DNA of 64,000 bases from Nymphaea colorata (Eukaryota > Streptophyta > Magnoliopsida > Nymphaeales > Nymphaeaceae). The stretch covers positions 11,783,427 through 11,847,426 of the forward strand of contig NC_045147.1 of assembly GCF_008831285.2 (NCBI RefSeq), in the 5' to 3' direction. Shown one piece after another: positions 36,794 to 49,024 of the stretch. Under the pieces are notes generated by a model. It had not been told where the DNA came from, did no database searches, and was given only the letters and a program-made list of their open reading frames with translations. The translations under genes were made by a program, and so were the position numbers. Each line of letters begins with the position of its first letter. The first letter of the stretch is position 1.

Positions 36794-36949
36794 GTATGTG
36801 AAATATAAGTACTACTAATTATGAGTTTGAAGTTACTGTCTCATTGTTTGGTGTTCCATGAATTTGTCTCAATGTTTCATGATCCTACTTTCAATTTTTA
36901 CAAATAGATTCATGGAACGTTGTATTAGTGTTCTTGTCACCAAACACCC
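36492..36949. mobile_element. 458-bp MITE carrying an AT microsatellite
   Basis: About 50 bp at each end are inverted relatives: both run through 'AACACTAA(C/T)AC' into 'GTTCCATGAAT(T/C)TAT'. The flanking 8-mers CTTAAGAG (36484-36491) and CCTAAAAG (36950-36957) agree at 6 of 8, so the target duplication is tentative. The interior includes (AC)n followed by (AT)28. The outermost GGGTGTTTGG-like right end relates it to the MITE at 17085. Confidence 0.6.
36735..36790. repeat. (AT)28 microsatellite inside a MITE
   Basis: 56 uninterrupted bases of AT directly after a short AC run. Confidence 0.95.
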
Positions 36950-37875
36950 CCTAAAAGTTCATGCTAGTTTTGTTTGTTCTTTTGCTTTGGTTGCATGGTA
37001 ATGAACTGTAAACCTCTGTGCACTTAGGCTTTAATGAGGCTCAACCACCACGCCGCGAGCCCTTGTGTACAAATGAAATGCACCAACCTGTTTTGTGCCA
37101 AGTCAGTAAGCATCCTTTCAATAATGGACAAGCTAAGTGCGGCCAACTGGCCATGTCTGGTTAGCTGTCAATTAGAGATGTCAATAAATCAGATTTGAAT
37201 TAAATGTACTTTTTATTATATCTTATTTATCAAATGTTCAGTTATTTGGATTTGATTTTGAATTTGAATGCAAATGAAAGAAATTGTAAACCATATCTGA
37301 ATCCGAGGTCTACATTTGAATAATTGGAGTAGTCTAACATGAACCTCGCTTTTAATCACAATTGAATCCGAATTTTACTTTTAACCGAATCCTATGACAT
37401 GTTACCAACTTTCAAAATGTATGAGTATTGGATCTAATAAAACGTAACTAACCATGCAGATGTTTACTATTATCTGATCAGATATTTATTCAGGATCCAC
37501 ACCTAATCGGCTATCATTTCCTAAATCTGAATTTGATTCAATTAATTTCTTAATCGGATGTCAACTTTGTTTTCCATGTCCATTTTTTTTTTTAACAACG
37601 ATCACTGATATCCCTAGTGCTGATATAGACCCCACTCATTTTCACACTAGTATGTCATGCCTAAGGCTTTTGGCAAATTTTCATTTGGTAGAGAGAAGGA
37701 TGAATGTTGATCGCTACCAAGAACGTAATTGTTGAAGCTAAAGATAAAATCACGAAACCCTTCAATAGATTATATATTCAAGAGTAAAGGAGAAAAAATT
37801 GAAGAAGGTGGCTTCTACATCCAATATTTTCCCTTTCTTTTCTCCTTACGGCCACTGTTACAGGCTATTAGGTGG
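36950..37875. other. Gene-free DNA downstream of the MS2 gene
   Basis: AT-rich, with 'gaatccgaatttt'-type decayed repeat words at 37180-37560. The last part (37700-37875) probably contains the MS2 3' untranslated region. Confidence 0.4.
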
Positions 37876-40606
37876 TCATGGGCGTTTAGAAGTTCCTCTG
37901 CCCTTCATGACATAGCTTCTGAGACCTGGAATATGAACATTGATTATATAATCCTTCCAGTTTATGTTAACCACATCAAATCCAAATGCTTTCCTTTCTT
38001 CCTCCGACATTTCTTCCATTAATTGCTGAGTATTTGAGTTGTCAAACCTGCTAGTTACAGAGACAAATCAAAGACTGTCGAGATCATGACTGTTAAAATT
38101 ATTAAAAGGAACAAGGAAGAGTTCCTTAGCATTACCTTCCTCTATAAAAACTGTAGGGTTCATATATCTTTGCCAAGTTTTTGGCTTGCTCAACTGATTT
38201 GAGCAGCACATTTTCGATCCTCCGGGAGAGCTTCGCTGAGGATTTAGCTGCCAAATTTCCCGGCCTCTCCATGAAATCTCTCCATATATGGTCTGAGAAA
38301 TCATCCCAAGAAACGTAGAGCTTCATCTCTGGAACTCCGATCTTCCTTCCTTTGTAGTCTACATATGGAGACGAGCTGAAGTGGTCATACAGCATCTTCG
38401 CCAGGTCTTCGAATATAAGAGGGTTGGTAACTGAGGAAGCAACGTGATATACATGGGTGCCCGGCTTGCCTTTAGCACCATGCTTAGCCATCGCTGCAAG
38501 CATTGCATTCACTACCATATCTGCTGGAACCTGCAATGAATTGCACAAAGGGCCTCGACAGCATCAAATGGGAGGCAACCTTTTAACCAGTGAATTGACA
38601 TAGTTTTGGTTTCTCAGTTTGAAAGCCACACCTGTGAGAGTACCATTTTGGTAACACAATTGTTGTTTGGTGCTTAGTTTTGATCAAAACTTAAAGAGGC
38701 TAATGGAAATGAAATGCAATTTATCCTGGATCATCATAGCTATTTGGCTATATTGGACACTTGTAGACCAGTTTAGAGAGAGAGAGGTTACCACATCAAT
38801 AACTCCCTTGGGATTTACCAAGAAGCAGGAAATTTGACCCTTTCCATAATACAAAATGACAGGATCCATCATTCTGCAATGACCACAGGCATCATCAATT
38901 CATAGCAATAGTGAAACTGAGATATCTGTGGTAGAAAAACTAAAAGAGGAAGTAAAGCAGGAGGTGAAGATTACGAAATTGTGGTAATATATACTTGCCT
39001 GTTTCCTTCCATCCATCCTGGAAATGGCTCATTGGATGTGCTCTCCACAACGCTAGGCCTAATAATGACCACAGGCACATCTCCTTTTATGATTTCAATC
39101 GCCATTTCTCCCATTGCTTTTGTGAAAGCATAAGTGTCTTGCCATCCATAAGTTTTAGCCCTATTCCAAAAGGTTACAAAATTTAGAATGTTCGTCACTT
39201 CAAAAGCTTAATGAATGCCTATCAATTCGCTTACATTTCTAAGCCAAACTCTTTCATTTTTTGAGTCTCTTGTTTATCTTGCAAATTCACTGGATTTCTC
39301 AACGCCGACTCGATTTCAGCTTCAACGTCAAGTTTCAGTAACGATGATCTTAGTGAAGGTGAAGAATTTGATGTCGACAAAGGTGCAGATGATGATGACC
39401 TGAATCTCTCCCTTGCAATGCTATCTCCTAATTTGAATGGCTGCTCTGTGATCCTACCTTTCCTTTGCCCATTAACAAAAGCTGTAAAAATATTTAAAGC
39501 AGAAGTTCATCGAGAGAAAGCAATTAAAGCATCGTAATAAGGCATAATTTTAATTATTCTACTACCAGTTGATACATGAAGGAAAAGCTTTAGTCTCGTG
39601 CACTTTGCAGCAAATTTCATGAGCCTGTATGGGCCTCTAGTGTTTATGTCTAGTGCAACATCATATCTGCAATTTGATAATGCAATAGATTGATCGTAAA
39701 TAATGTGGAATTCTTTGTCTCAAACAAAGGACTGGAACTGTGAAGTGAAGATAACCTCTCATCGAATGTTGTATTAGCAGCAGAATTTACAATGACATCC
39801 ACAATTTCTGAGAGCTCCATTGCCACCGCTTCCTCCATTCCAAGATCATCATCTGTAACAGCTCCATCAACAACCACCAATTTGTTCAGCATGAAATCCT
39901 CGTAGTTGCTTCCATGGGTTTCTCTTACGCACCTAAACAACTCTGAATTTATAATCTGCATCTCAGAAAAGGGGGAAAAAAAAGTTAACCAGTGATCCCT
40001 TCAGAGAGTAGGAAGAAGGAAAGTCGAACTGAAAGTGACGACGCAAGAAAATTTTACTTCATTCTTTAGCCTATCCTCTGCAGTAACATTGCCTTTTGAC
40101 CTTATCAAAAGATAGAGATTCCCCACTTCTGGTTCTGTCCTCAAAATCTTTTCAATGAAAACTGCAACAAACAGAATTTTTTGAAAGTTATAATCGGTGA
40201 ACTTTCAAGCATCTCAAGTTCAACAGAAAAAGGTAAAGAATGAGAACTTTCGCTAGAGCCTCTTATCACCTTTTGCAACAAAACCAGTGGCTCCTGTAAT
40301 GAGAAAATTCTTGCCTTTGAGGAACCTCACAATGCCTATGCCTTCTTGAGTCATCATCATCTTTGTCCCGTTGGGCTTCAACAGCTGATCATCTTGTTTA
40401 ATCTTTTCGCTGGTTGCCTCTTCCTGGTAAATGAAGGTGCCAGTTGACTTCTTATACTGCAAGTGAGGCACGCCATGAGATCTAAAGGTGATAATGGTAT
40501 GGTGGCAAAGGTTGGTATCCTTCTTCCATGGCAATTTTCTGCAGTTCCCTCGCTTGCTGCATGAAGCATTTACCATGAACGTGGATTTGAGGAAATTTGC
40601 CTCCAT
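37876..40606 (-). CDS. MS2: MS2-type fatty acyl-CoA/ACP reductase (FAR2)
   Basis: Nine exons are called: 40270-40606, 40058-40161, 39756-39955, 39566-39666, 39235-39481, 38999-39160, 38792-38873, 38136-38530 and 37876-38047. They sum to 1,800 bases, giving 599 residues in one frame. The NAD(P)H-binding motif TGATGFVA is at 104-111 and the catalytic YAFTK at 340-344. Family blocks [26 protein letters not shown] and the C-terminal 'sterile' domain ([14 protein letters not shown]...HIPGLRSYV) are present. The ~90-residue N-terminal extension is the MS2 type and probably targets plastids. MS2/DPW enzymes reduce fatty acyl-ACP to fatty alcohol in the tapetum for sporopollenin and pollen-wall formation; that role is inferred by homology. 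The MEANFL start matches the family start. Intron 6 needs a GC donor. No disabling change was seen. Confidence 0.94.
38874..38998 (-). other. GC-AG intron of the MS2 gene
   Basis: Intron 6 begins AG|GCAAGT and ends TTGCAG. The GC donor restores GNR-MMDP, the family sequence, and keeps the frame. The GT four bases further in would shift the next exon out of frame. The donor has the strong consensus around it that is typical of GC introns. Confidence 0.85.
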
Positions 40607-42541
40607 GACTAAGTCACAAAGAGGAGGTTTTGAAGGAAGAAAAAGCGGGGAAAAGGCAGTAAGAATCTCTTACTGACTACTGACCTACAATCTTCCAAGA
40701 GAAAGAGGGAGATTAGTTGGGAAGTGACGGGATTTGGAAGAAGGTGATGATAAGCATGAGGAGAGCAAATTTGTTGACTCTCAACAACAAAGAGGGAGAA
40801 AGTTGAGAGTCGGGCAAAGAAAGGTACTGGAGGGAAGGGAGACGGATTGAATGAGCAGCGTTTGTAGGTTGAATATAACCAAAACCAGAGGCGATGGAAG
40901 GGCTCCCCTGGGAGGCCACCATCTTTGTGCTTCATGGATTCTCTAAAGAAAGTGCCAAGAACGCCAACAACCAATAAGTAGGAGAGCCTACTTTCCTTGC
41001 AACAAAAAAACTGCAGGATCCTTAATCAACTCCTGACTTTGCCACTATTACATTTTGATGTTCAATGCTTAAAGCAAGTCAAAATTTTAGAAACATAAGG
41101 ATATGCCCTTGAGAATTTTAAGTCATAGTAGTTTACCTTAAGTAAACATTAAAAAGTTCCAAATTTTAAATCAAAGACCATCAAGCTGGCCTAAAAATGG
41201 GTTGTTTATGTCAAGGGTGAGATTTGAGCCAAGGTTTACACTGTCTATGATTTCTTTAGCATATAGTTGTGCACATTTTGGATTTGTAACAAACGATCAT
41301 ATTAATTTAGTTGACACGCAAACTTGAGACAATGAGTCTTATGCAACAAGAAGCTAAAAGAAATCATTTTGTAGGTCCATTGCCATTCTATAAACTTGTT
41401 GGACCAGTGGAACAAAAGGCAATGTCTTGTGGACAGGGCACTCTGTTCCTCATATCGGAAGATTTCCAAGAGTTGCTTCATTACAAAATGGTGGATATGG
41501 CTTGTGCTCAATTCTTTTGATCGAGACGCAGTAAAAGCTTATGTGCAAAACTATTCAAAAGACATCTAGAGTTGCTATGTTTTGTTGGTGAAATTTTACC
41601 ATGTAAACATGCTTGATCTACTTAGTATCGGATAGATGTTCACTGTGATTCTTTTCTTGAAGCTCAAAATTTTCCTAAGATCGGTTTCGGGTATGAAATG
41701 CTATAAAAAGCCACATTAGTTCTCGAATTCCAGTTGTTTAGTTGTTAATTCTCTTCGACTAGTCCAAAGAAACCATCCGCAGATTGAAACCTTAAGCGCC
41801 CAAAAACTCTTTTCCTAGCTTCATAGGTAGTACTTAATTTGTGGGGAAGTGATTCCGAATTCGACTATGTTGCATTGTTTACCGTACGCGATATATCAAA
41901 TGTTCACGTATTTTGATTCCAATTCAAATGAAGAAGAGTTTTCGCCATACCTAGATCTATCTTTTTTAAGTTGTAGTTGCAATCTAATCTGGATTCGACT
42001 TCTACATTCACATCTGAATCCAAATTCGACTTTTAAAGTACGACTAAATCTGAACAACGGTATAATATATTAAGAACCTACTTTCAAAATGTATAATATT
42101 GGATATAAGATGTTTAGTACAAACTAAATTCAGATCAGATGGATTATTTGTCTAAAACTGAATCTGAATCAGTCTTCATTTCTTAAGTATGGATCATCTC
42201 TTAATTAGATTTTTTTATCGATTTCTTTTTGCTCCTGAACGAAAGTTTTGCCTATACAGTTTTTCAGAAATCTTTTGACTGACAATTTTTTCCGTGAAAA
42301 AAACTTCTGTGCAAACACCACCTAACAGATGAACACCTCTCTCTCAGTCGGGGACAAAGGAAGAGCGAGAGAGTGGCCGCTTTGTTGCCACGCCACCAAC
42401 TCTTCGTCTCTTTGTCATCATCCATTCGATCGCCACCCACCATTAGAAATGAAGGTTTGGTGATAGCGCGTGCCTCCCACAGGCTCCCTCGTCTCTCAGC
42501 CGTGCCCTCCAGAGCCGCTTTCTCTCTAGGAAAGGAAAGCC
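40607..42541. other. Divergent intergenic region between MS2 and NEET
   Basis: About 1.9 kb separates two divergently transcribed genes. Both promoters and leaders must lie here. The segment next to MS2 (40610-40980) is purine-rich, and the segment next to NEET (42300-42541) is C/T- and GC-richer. The middle is AT-rich with decayed 'gattcaaattcg' words (41850-42180). No exon was found. Confidence 0.5.
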
Positions 42542-43212
42542 ATGGGGTTCTCTGCGGTTTCCTTGAGCCTCGGCGGTGGCGTCTCCCTGCCGTCTTCCGG
42601 CCGGCCGGCGACGCATAGCACCAGCGTGGGCAGAGGGCGTGGCGCCTCCAGGTTGGTGATGGTCAGGGCGGAGGCGCAGGGCATTAACCCAGAGATCAGG
42701 AAGAACGAGGAGAAGGTCGTCGACTCCGTTCAAGTCTCCGAGCTGTCCAAGCCCGTCACTGCCTACTGCAGGTAACCTAATCTCCACCCTCTCTCTCCTC
42801 TTTGTTGAAATCAAATTCGGTTCCTTCCTCTTCATGTACCAGATCTCTCTATCTTCCACCGAACGGTATGAGGACATAGACCCAATCCCCCATCAAACAG
42901 GGATTGAACTCTCGCTGAATGGCGAATTCATCGTGGTCCGTCTCGGATCGGACCCTCTTCCACGATTTCTCGCGATTGTGGCTTACTTTTTCCTCAGATT
43001 TTTAGGGCATCCTGTAGATTGTAATGGTGATTTGCTTGAAACAACGGCGACAAGAATCGGATGAAGATCTTCTTCTTTGTGATGCATCGTGACGTTGTGG
43101 TGAAACTTGCAGGTGCTGGAGGTCGGGGACGTTCCCTCTCTGCGACGGCACCCACGTGAAGCACAACAAGGCCACCGGTGACAACGTCGGCCCTCTGCTT
43201 CTCAAGAAGTAG
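42542..43212 (+). CDS. NEET: NEET-type CDGSH iron-sulfur protein
   Basis: Two exons, 42542-42771 and 43113-43212, joined across a split Arg codon give 109 residues. The N-terminal ~43 residues are Ser/Arg/Gly-rich with few acidic residues, as in a plastid or mitochondrial transit peptide. The CDGSH domain follows, with 2Fe-2S ligands Cys76, Cys78, Cys87 and His91 in [16 protein letters not shown], and the conserved KPVTAYC and [16 protein letters not shown] flanks. Length and exon split fit the single plant NEET protein (At5g51720 type). That protein is a homodimeric cluster-transfer protein involved in iron and reactive-oxygen homeostasis and senescence. The ATG at 42542 is the first in this frame that gives a transit peptide; the upstream open frame in another phase lacks an ATG. 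An A-run follows the stop in the 3' region. Confidence 0.96.
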
Positions 43213-46200
43213 AAAACCAAAAAAAGAAAAAAAAAAAAAAAGAGTTGTTCTTTTTTCTTGGCCTATTTCTGCTACCTCTTTGAGAAAATTGGGTTTCAGG
43301 TTCCTTCCCTCTGTATGGACTTCCATGTTTCATCTTCTTCCAATTTAGATTTGAGAAAATCAAAATGTTCTGTTGAGTTAATTTAAAATGGTGAAGCTAA
43401 TGTTCTTGAGATATAATCATATGGCATTACAGACTAACAAGTAGCAGGTCCCTTCGAATCGATTCTGAACTCAGTTCAGCAAGTTAATGAACTTGCCGAG
43501 CTCCCTAGAGGGCGTTTGATAAGAAAACATTGCGTTTTTTATACGTGTTTTTATTTCACGAAGCATGATGCAGTTATGCATATTATTTTTACATCTAACA
43601 TTCAAATGTTGAACCTAATTATATCATGTCTTTAAATTGATGCACGTATTACAGAAATGTGTATTCTAAGAACAATCTTGCTAGAGGTACTTGCTTACAA
43701 GTAGGGTTGCAAAATGGTTGATATCTTGAACGAGAATTTTAACTTCTTTTACACTGCATCCAGTCCTACTGAACTGTTTTGGGCGCCTACTACAACTTGT
43801 TTAGTTGGTCATATAAGTTGATTGAAATCAATATCTTAGTCATGCACCGATGCACGTTATAGTCGTAGCATCTGCAACTGATGACTGCATAATACATAGC
43901 AATGGGGTCGATCCAATGCAGTACGATTGAAGCTAACTCTCTTATTATTGGCGATTGGGAAGTCAAGCTTAAGGTGAGAAACCTCGCCATGCTGCTGTAA
44001 CCAATCGTGCTTATGGTCGCCTCCCCACAACATGAAGGTTAACATAAAACTTTGAAGTGAAATCTCCCTAAACCCCAAGAACCTTCTTCACCATGACAAA
44101 CTTGACAAGGTTTATTAGCTACCAATCAGCTGTCTATTGTGTTTGCTTGGTTTGGGTGCACGAGAAGAGCTTTTATCTCTCCATTCCGAAGCTCCCTCTC
44201 CCTCCTTCTGGAGGGTGGAAGGCTGCGTTAGTGACGAGTGTGGATCCAGTGTGCTACTAACTTAACAGCTCGATCGACTCTGTGTGCCTTCCAGGATTAT
44301 TCTCTCTCAGAGTCAGGACCTGTTTTAGTTGGGCTAAGCCATCATGTGCCTAAAGCAAGCACTTTCTACTGCTTAGCAAAAACTCTTTTGCAGTTTTCCC
44401 AAAAGCGGTTAGACCACCATTCTTAGCTAGCATGTCCAGGAAAAACTTTATCCTGACAAAGGAAAATATATTTGCTTAAACCTGCCTTGTTGGTCGCCGG
44501 AAATGCGCCGGAAACAGGGACATGCCCGGTGGTCGTAGTTCGGTGCTCAGCATGGATTTCGTGAAGCTATCCTCATTCGATCAGTCGGGATTCGATCAGA
44601 AGGTCTTACCCAATCAACGCAGCACAATTTGGAGTTGATCCATGCAAATTTGACAGAGATCCGACGGTGGAATTGGGGGTTGAACCGTCGAGAAGACGGT
44701 GGACGTTTTTGCCGATGGAATGAAGCATTAAGTCGTGCCCGTCGTGCCTCTAGGAGGCCAGAATATGGGAGAGAACCATGCCCTTGGAATCTGCAGTGTC
44801 GTAGGGTCTCTCTTATTCCCTCAGACCAACCAAACACACAAAAAAAATGTTTCACTCATTCTTTTTCTTATTAATTTGGACAAAAAACTTTTGCAACTCT
44901 GAAAGTTTTACCTAGAAAAAGTTTTTGGCCGTACAAAAAGCTTGCCACAGATGGAATGAAGCGGAACCTAAAGCTGAAAAGAACCTGGACATAGTTGAAG
45001 CCTTTGAAAACCAAAGGAGTTTACAAGAAGGAATTTGCAGTTTTAACTTTTTAGCTGAACACAGGAACCTTGTTGCTTTTTCATGATCGAAGCTTGCCGA
45101 TGGGATTTTACTTATGTGCAGATTCATTGTCTTTCAATGCTTGATCCATCTGTGCTTCTTTATGCACTTCAAACGTCTCACGATAAATGCTCACAACTAA
45201 GAGCATTCATAGGAAGATGACTGACTTGGGTGTGCTCTGCGTTGCGCTGATTGAAGATGGAGTATCGAGAACTTGCATTTGGAAATGATCGGATGAGACC
45301 ATCTGGCTTCCAAAATATAAAGTCAGTTGGAAAGACAATTTCCCCCTGGCAATTAATATGCTCCAAATCCTTGTGGGCGTCTCACCATGATCATTCTAAT
45401 TCTTTCACACATTAAATGGTTGGGGAGTTTCAAAAACTGCTTTCCTTTTGATGTAGTGACAAAAAAAATCATGTGCAATGGAATTAATTTGAAATTTCGA
45501 ATATAACGGTCACTGACCAATAACCGTTAGTTTATTTTTTAAATGTCAACTTTTTCATTTGTCCTCGCTAAGATAACCGAGTCTCAACGCTTATCTTTTT
45601 AGAAGAAAAAAAAAATACTACTGGAAAGTGAAAAATGGTACGTGAATGGAACGGCCTGTGGTTAAAAAAAAAAAGTTGGACTCGAATTTTCCAAAAAAGA
45701 AAAAAGCGAGACATGATTAGGCCATTAATAAAGCAATTTTATGTTTTTCAAGAGTGGTAGAATATTTTTACACGGGGGTTGAGAAAGGGGACCCACCTTG
45801 AAAAATAAAAAATTACTAAATAATATTTTCAAAGAAATTTATTCTTTTGAGTTGGCTTTTGCAAAAATATTGAAAAATATATTTGGAGAAGTTTCTTTGA
45901 AAATTAGAGCTTTTCAATAAAAAATTTTTTAGCCCAACTCCCGTTTTTAGAGTCTTATGGATCCCAATATTTGATTAGGTCTCCTTTTCCTTTTTTTTTT
46001 CATATATAACCCATAAATAGATGGGTTGTTTTGTGAAAGGATTTTTGGGAATTCATTGGAGAAACGTTTTCAAGCAAAATATGATCTGAATTATCTGATT
46101 GCCTTAAGTTGTCATTCTTGACATTGTACTACTTATCTTTGATAAAGATGGAGCCCCACCATTATAAAGTAAGATGCATTCATGAAAATATTGACTGCGA

Positions 46201-46331
46201 CGACGACCGTGTGCAGTTCAAGTGGTTGGTAAGATCAGAGAACAAACGTGTGACAAGTAGAGATTAGGTCCTAACCTACTTCACCTTACCAAGTCGTTCG
46301 GCCACAAGTCTGCTGTCAGTACGCTGACAAC

Positions 46332-46334
<3 letters not shown>
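43213..46334. other. Gene-free region
   Basis: NEET 3' region, then AT-rich DNA. The segment 44480-44860 is GC-richer and open in places, but I recognise no family. 'aaaattattt'-type AT-rich DNA fills 45400-46100. No element with clear ends was found. Confidence 0.4.

Positions 46335-46378
<44 letters not shown>
46335..46378. repeat. (AT)22 microsatellite
   Basis: 44 uninterrupted bases of AT. Confidence 0.95.
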
Positions 46379-46380
<2 letters not shown>

Positions 46381-47689
46381 TGATATCAATTTCACAAACT
46401 AGAATTCACTGCGTTTCACTAATGAAATAAATCCAGGCTCTAGATATGACGTATGTTTCTTTCCTTTGTTTTTCTTCTTATAGTGGCCTTGCTTACCATC
46501 CATTTAAATATGTCAGACCTGACCATCTACAAAACCGACCGAACACCAACCACCAAGCCAACTAGATATATATATGAGTAATTGGTAGGAACCAGACCGT
46601 TAGGTCAAGGACATAAAACTAAATACTTTAATTTTTGCTAAAAAGTTATTTTAAATACAATGTATAAACATCTAAATATATTTATAAAAATTATTTTGAT
46701 GTAAAACATGTTTTGATCAAGTTATTTTTATGAAAATAATCATCCATCTTTCCTACGAACTAATTCATTAGGAAATCCGTTAGGCTCAAGCTTAATTAGT
46801 TGATTTATCTCCAGCTTTTCTAGTTGCTTGAAGCAGTGAGCGCAGCCTAGCATGCAGTTTTTTTGTTACCATTATTCCTCAACTTTCGAAATCCAGAATT
46901 GTCAGTCCGTAGGGTTATTGCTTTAAAAATGTGGATCGTAATTCTAGAATGTAACATTCTGCAAATAATCAATATATGCGATTCATTGAACAGCTCATAA
47001 CTAATTTATAAAATTTTTTATATTCATGTATGCGGTACATATATTTCATAGATTTATAAGTAAGTTGCTTATATTGTAGATCATTTAATAGTGGTAGTTG
47101 TGTCCAAACCATAGGTCGATGGATGGGATTTGGATTGGATGTCTGACTGAATTGTTTTAGGGCAGAGAAAAAAAAATTTAACATCCTATTAAGAAATAGG
47201 ATTGGATTCGACATCTGACTGGATTCGAGTTTAGATTCGGTTTCAATAAATTTTTGATTGGATTTGGAATCAAATTCAATTTTAAATGAATATCCCATAT
47301 CTAATGTCCATGCATTTTGAAACTCAGTTGTTAACGTACCATAATGTCATTTCGATCCATGAGTTTGCGTTTAAAAATCAAATGCAGATTTGGATGTTAG
47401 TCTAAATGTTTGGACATGGATTGGATTCAACGTGTGAACTTAATTATCATAGCTAGTTACAATATAAACTTTTTCTTTTGTTTCGTGTTCAAATCAAAAT
47501 TTGAATTCTCACATGTGAACATCTCATAAATCACATAACTAAAGGATAAGTACCATTCAAATCCCATCCATTGACTTCCTACAAATGAAGTACCCATGTA
47601 AAAAATTGTTATTATTATTATTTTTTTTACAGAAAATCTATTTGGTATCAAGTTTTTTATGTAACATTTTTTTAAATAAAAGACCTAGT

Positions 47690-47692
<3 letters not shown>
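46379..47692. other. Gene-free DNA between two AT microsatellites
   Basis: AT-rich, with 'ggattggattcg'-type decayed repeat words at 47120-47440. No coding signal. Confidence 0.4.

Positions 47693-47752
<60 letters not shown>
47693..47752. repeat. (AT)30 microsatellite
   Basis: 60 uninterrupted bases of AT, following 'gacctagtcgc'. Confidence 0.95.
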
Positions 47753-47754
<2 letters not shown>

Positions 47755-48517
47755 CTGGCAAGGCAAGTAAAGACATCTGGATATAATTATATGGTGTTTA
47801 GGTGAATCATTTTAACGGGCTTCCCCCTTCCTTTCCTCCATGAGAGGCTCTCAAGCTTTATGAGCTGCCCTGGCCAAACAGATGGGGACGGAACTCGGGC
47901 CCTCCTTCTCCTTCATCATGCTGCTCCAAGAGAGACATCATGAATGTCTCATCAGCAATCTGCTTCTTTTCATCATTTTCAAAAGATTGCTCACGCTTCT
48001 TGGAATTTTTGGACCAGCAACGAGTTTTGAACTCGATTTTGTTAGTATTAAACGGGAATCATTTTCTCAAATGAAAAATAAACTGGAGAAAGTTGGCTGC
48101 ATTCAAATCTTGTGCAGAATCAGTTTACTCCGTGCTGTGTTTGTCGAAATCAAATGAACTAGTTTAACTTTTAGTTCAATAAGTAGACAAAATACTAGCT
48201 TAACCTTATTAGAAAGGCCAAAAACCAAATTTGCATGAGTTGTTAGATTTATTGGCAACTTTGGAAAAAAAGAGCAGCTGAAAGTCTTTCTTCTCAAGAT
48301 AAAAGAGGAAGTTTCCCGTCCTCCTTTTATTACCAAAAGTGTTTTACAGATGAAGAATAGAAGGTTAAGAATTCACTGCTTGAAGAAGAAGACACCAGGA
48401 CCCTCCAATATCTCTTGTTTATGGGTCTTAAGCTGTGTTGGGACATCGATGATGCATGATACACCTTTCAATGATGCGATCACACTTTATAGTATGGAAA
48501 AACAACAATTTTAAGGG
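47753..48517. other. Gene-free DNA
   Basis: Ordinary AT-rich DNA before the 256-bp tandem duplication. No exon or repeat boundary was identified. Confidence 0.4.
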
Positions 48518-49024
48518 TGAGTAGTTCATTCCACTGCTTTTAAGAGACGCAACTGAACTCGCTGTGCCTGCTTCCCTAAGTTCAGGAGCATATGCTTCAG
48601 GACCTTTTACAATTTAAATGAAAAGCACACTGAAACGTGACAGTGATCACTCCAAGATTCGAATACGAGCTCTTATAAAAAGCCGGCCACTTTGCCGCTT
48701 AGTACATTACCACCCATCAGAAATGTTTATTCTGTGATTGCAGTCAATGTCACTAAAAATTTAACCCGAAAGATGAGTAGTTCAATCCACCGCTTTTAAG
48801 AGACGCAACTGAACTCGCTGTGCCTGCTTCCCTAAATTCAGGAGCATGCTTCAGGACCTTTTACAATTTAAATGAAAAGCACACTGAGATGTGACAGTGA
48901 TCACTCCAAGATTCGAAAATACGAGTCCTTATAAAAAGCCGGCCACTTTGCCGCTTAGTACATTACCACCCATCAGAAATGTTTATTCTGTGATTGCAGT
49001 CAATGTCACTAAAATTTAACCCGA
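48518..49024. repeat. 256-bp tandem duplication, recent, with tRNA-like box motifs
   Basis: The unit beginning TGAGTAGTTCA starts at 48518 and 48774. The copies are nearly identical, differing by a 2-bp loss in 'gcatatgcttcagg' and a few single changes. On the minus strand each copy has CGGCAAAGTGGCC and, about 30 bp later, ATTCGAATCTTGG (a variant in copy 2). These look like the A and B boxes of a tRNA-derived pol III promoter. Confidence 0.88.

Noticed and set aside
42373-42618. 81-codon frame overlapping the NEET start, as a possible upstream ORF
   Set aside because: It begins with GTG, contains no ATG and shows no conserved sequence.
44547-44874. GC-richer open stretch, both strands
   Set aside because: Frames are open by composition only. 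There are no splice signals in consistent phase and no recognisable domain.
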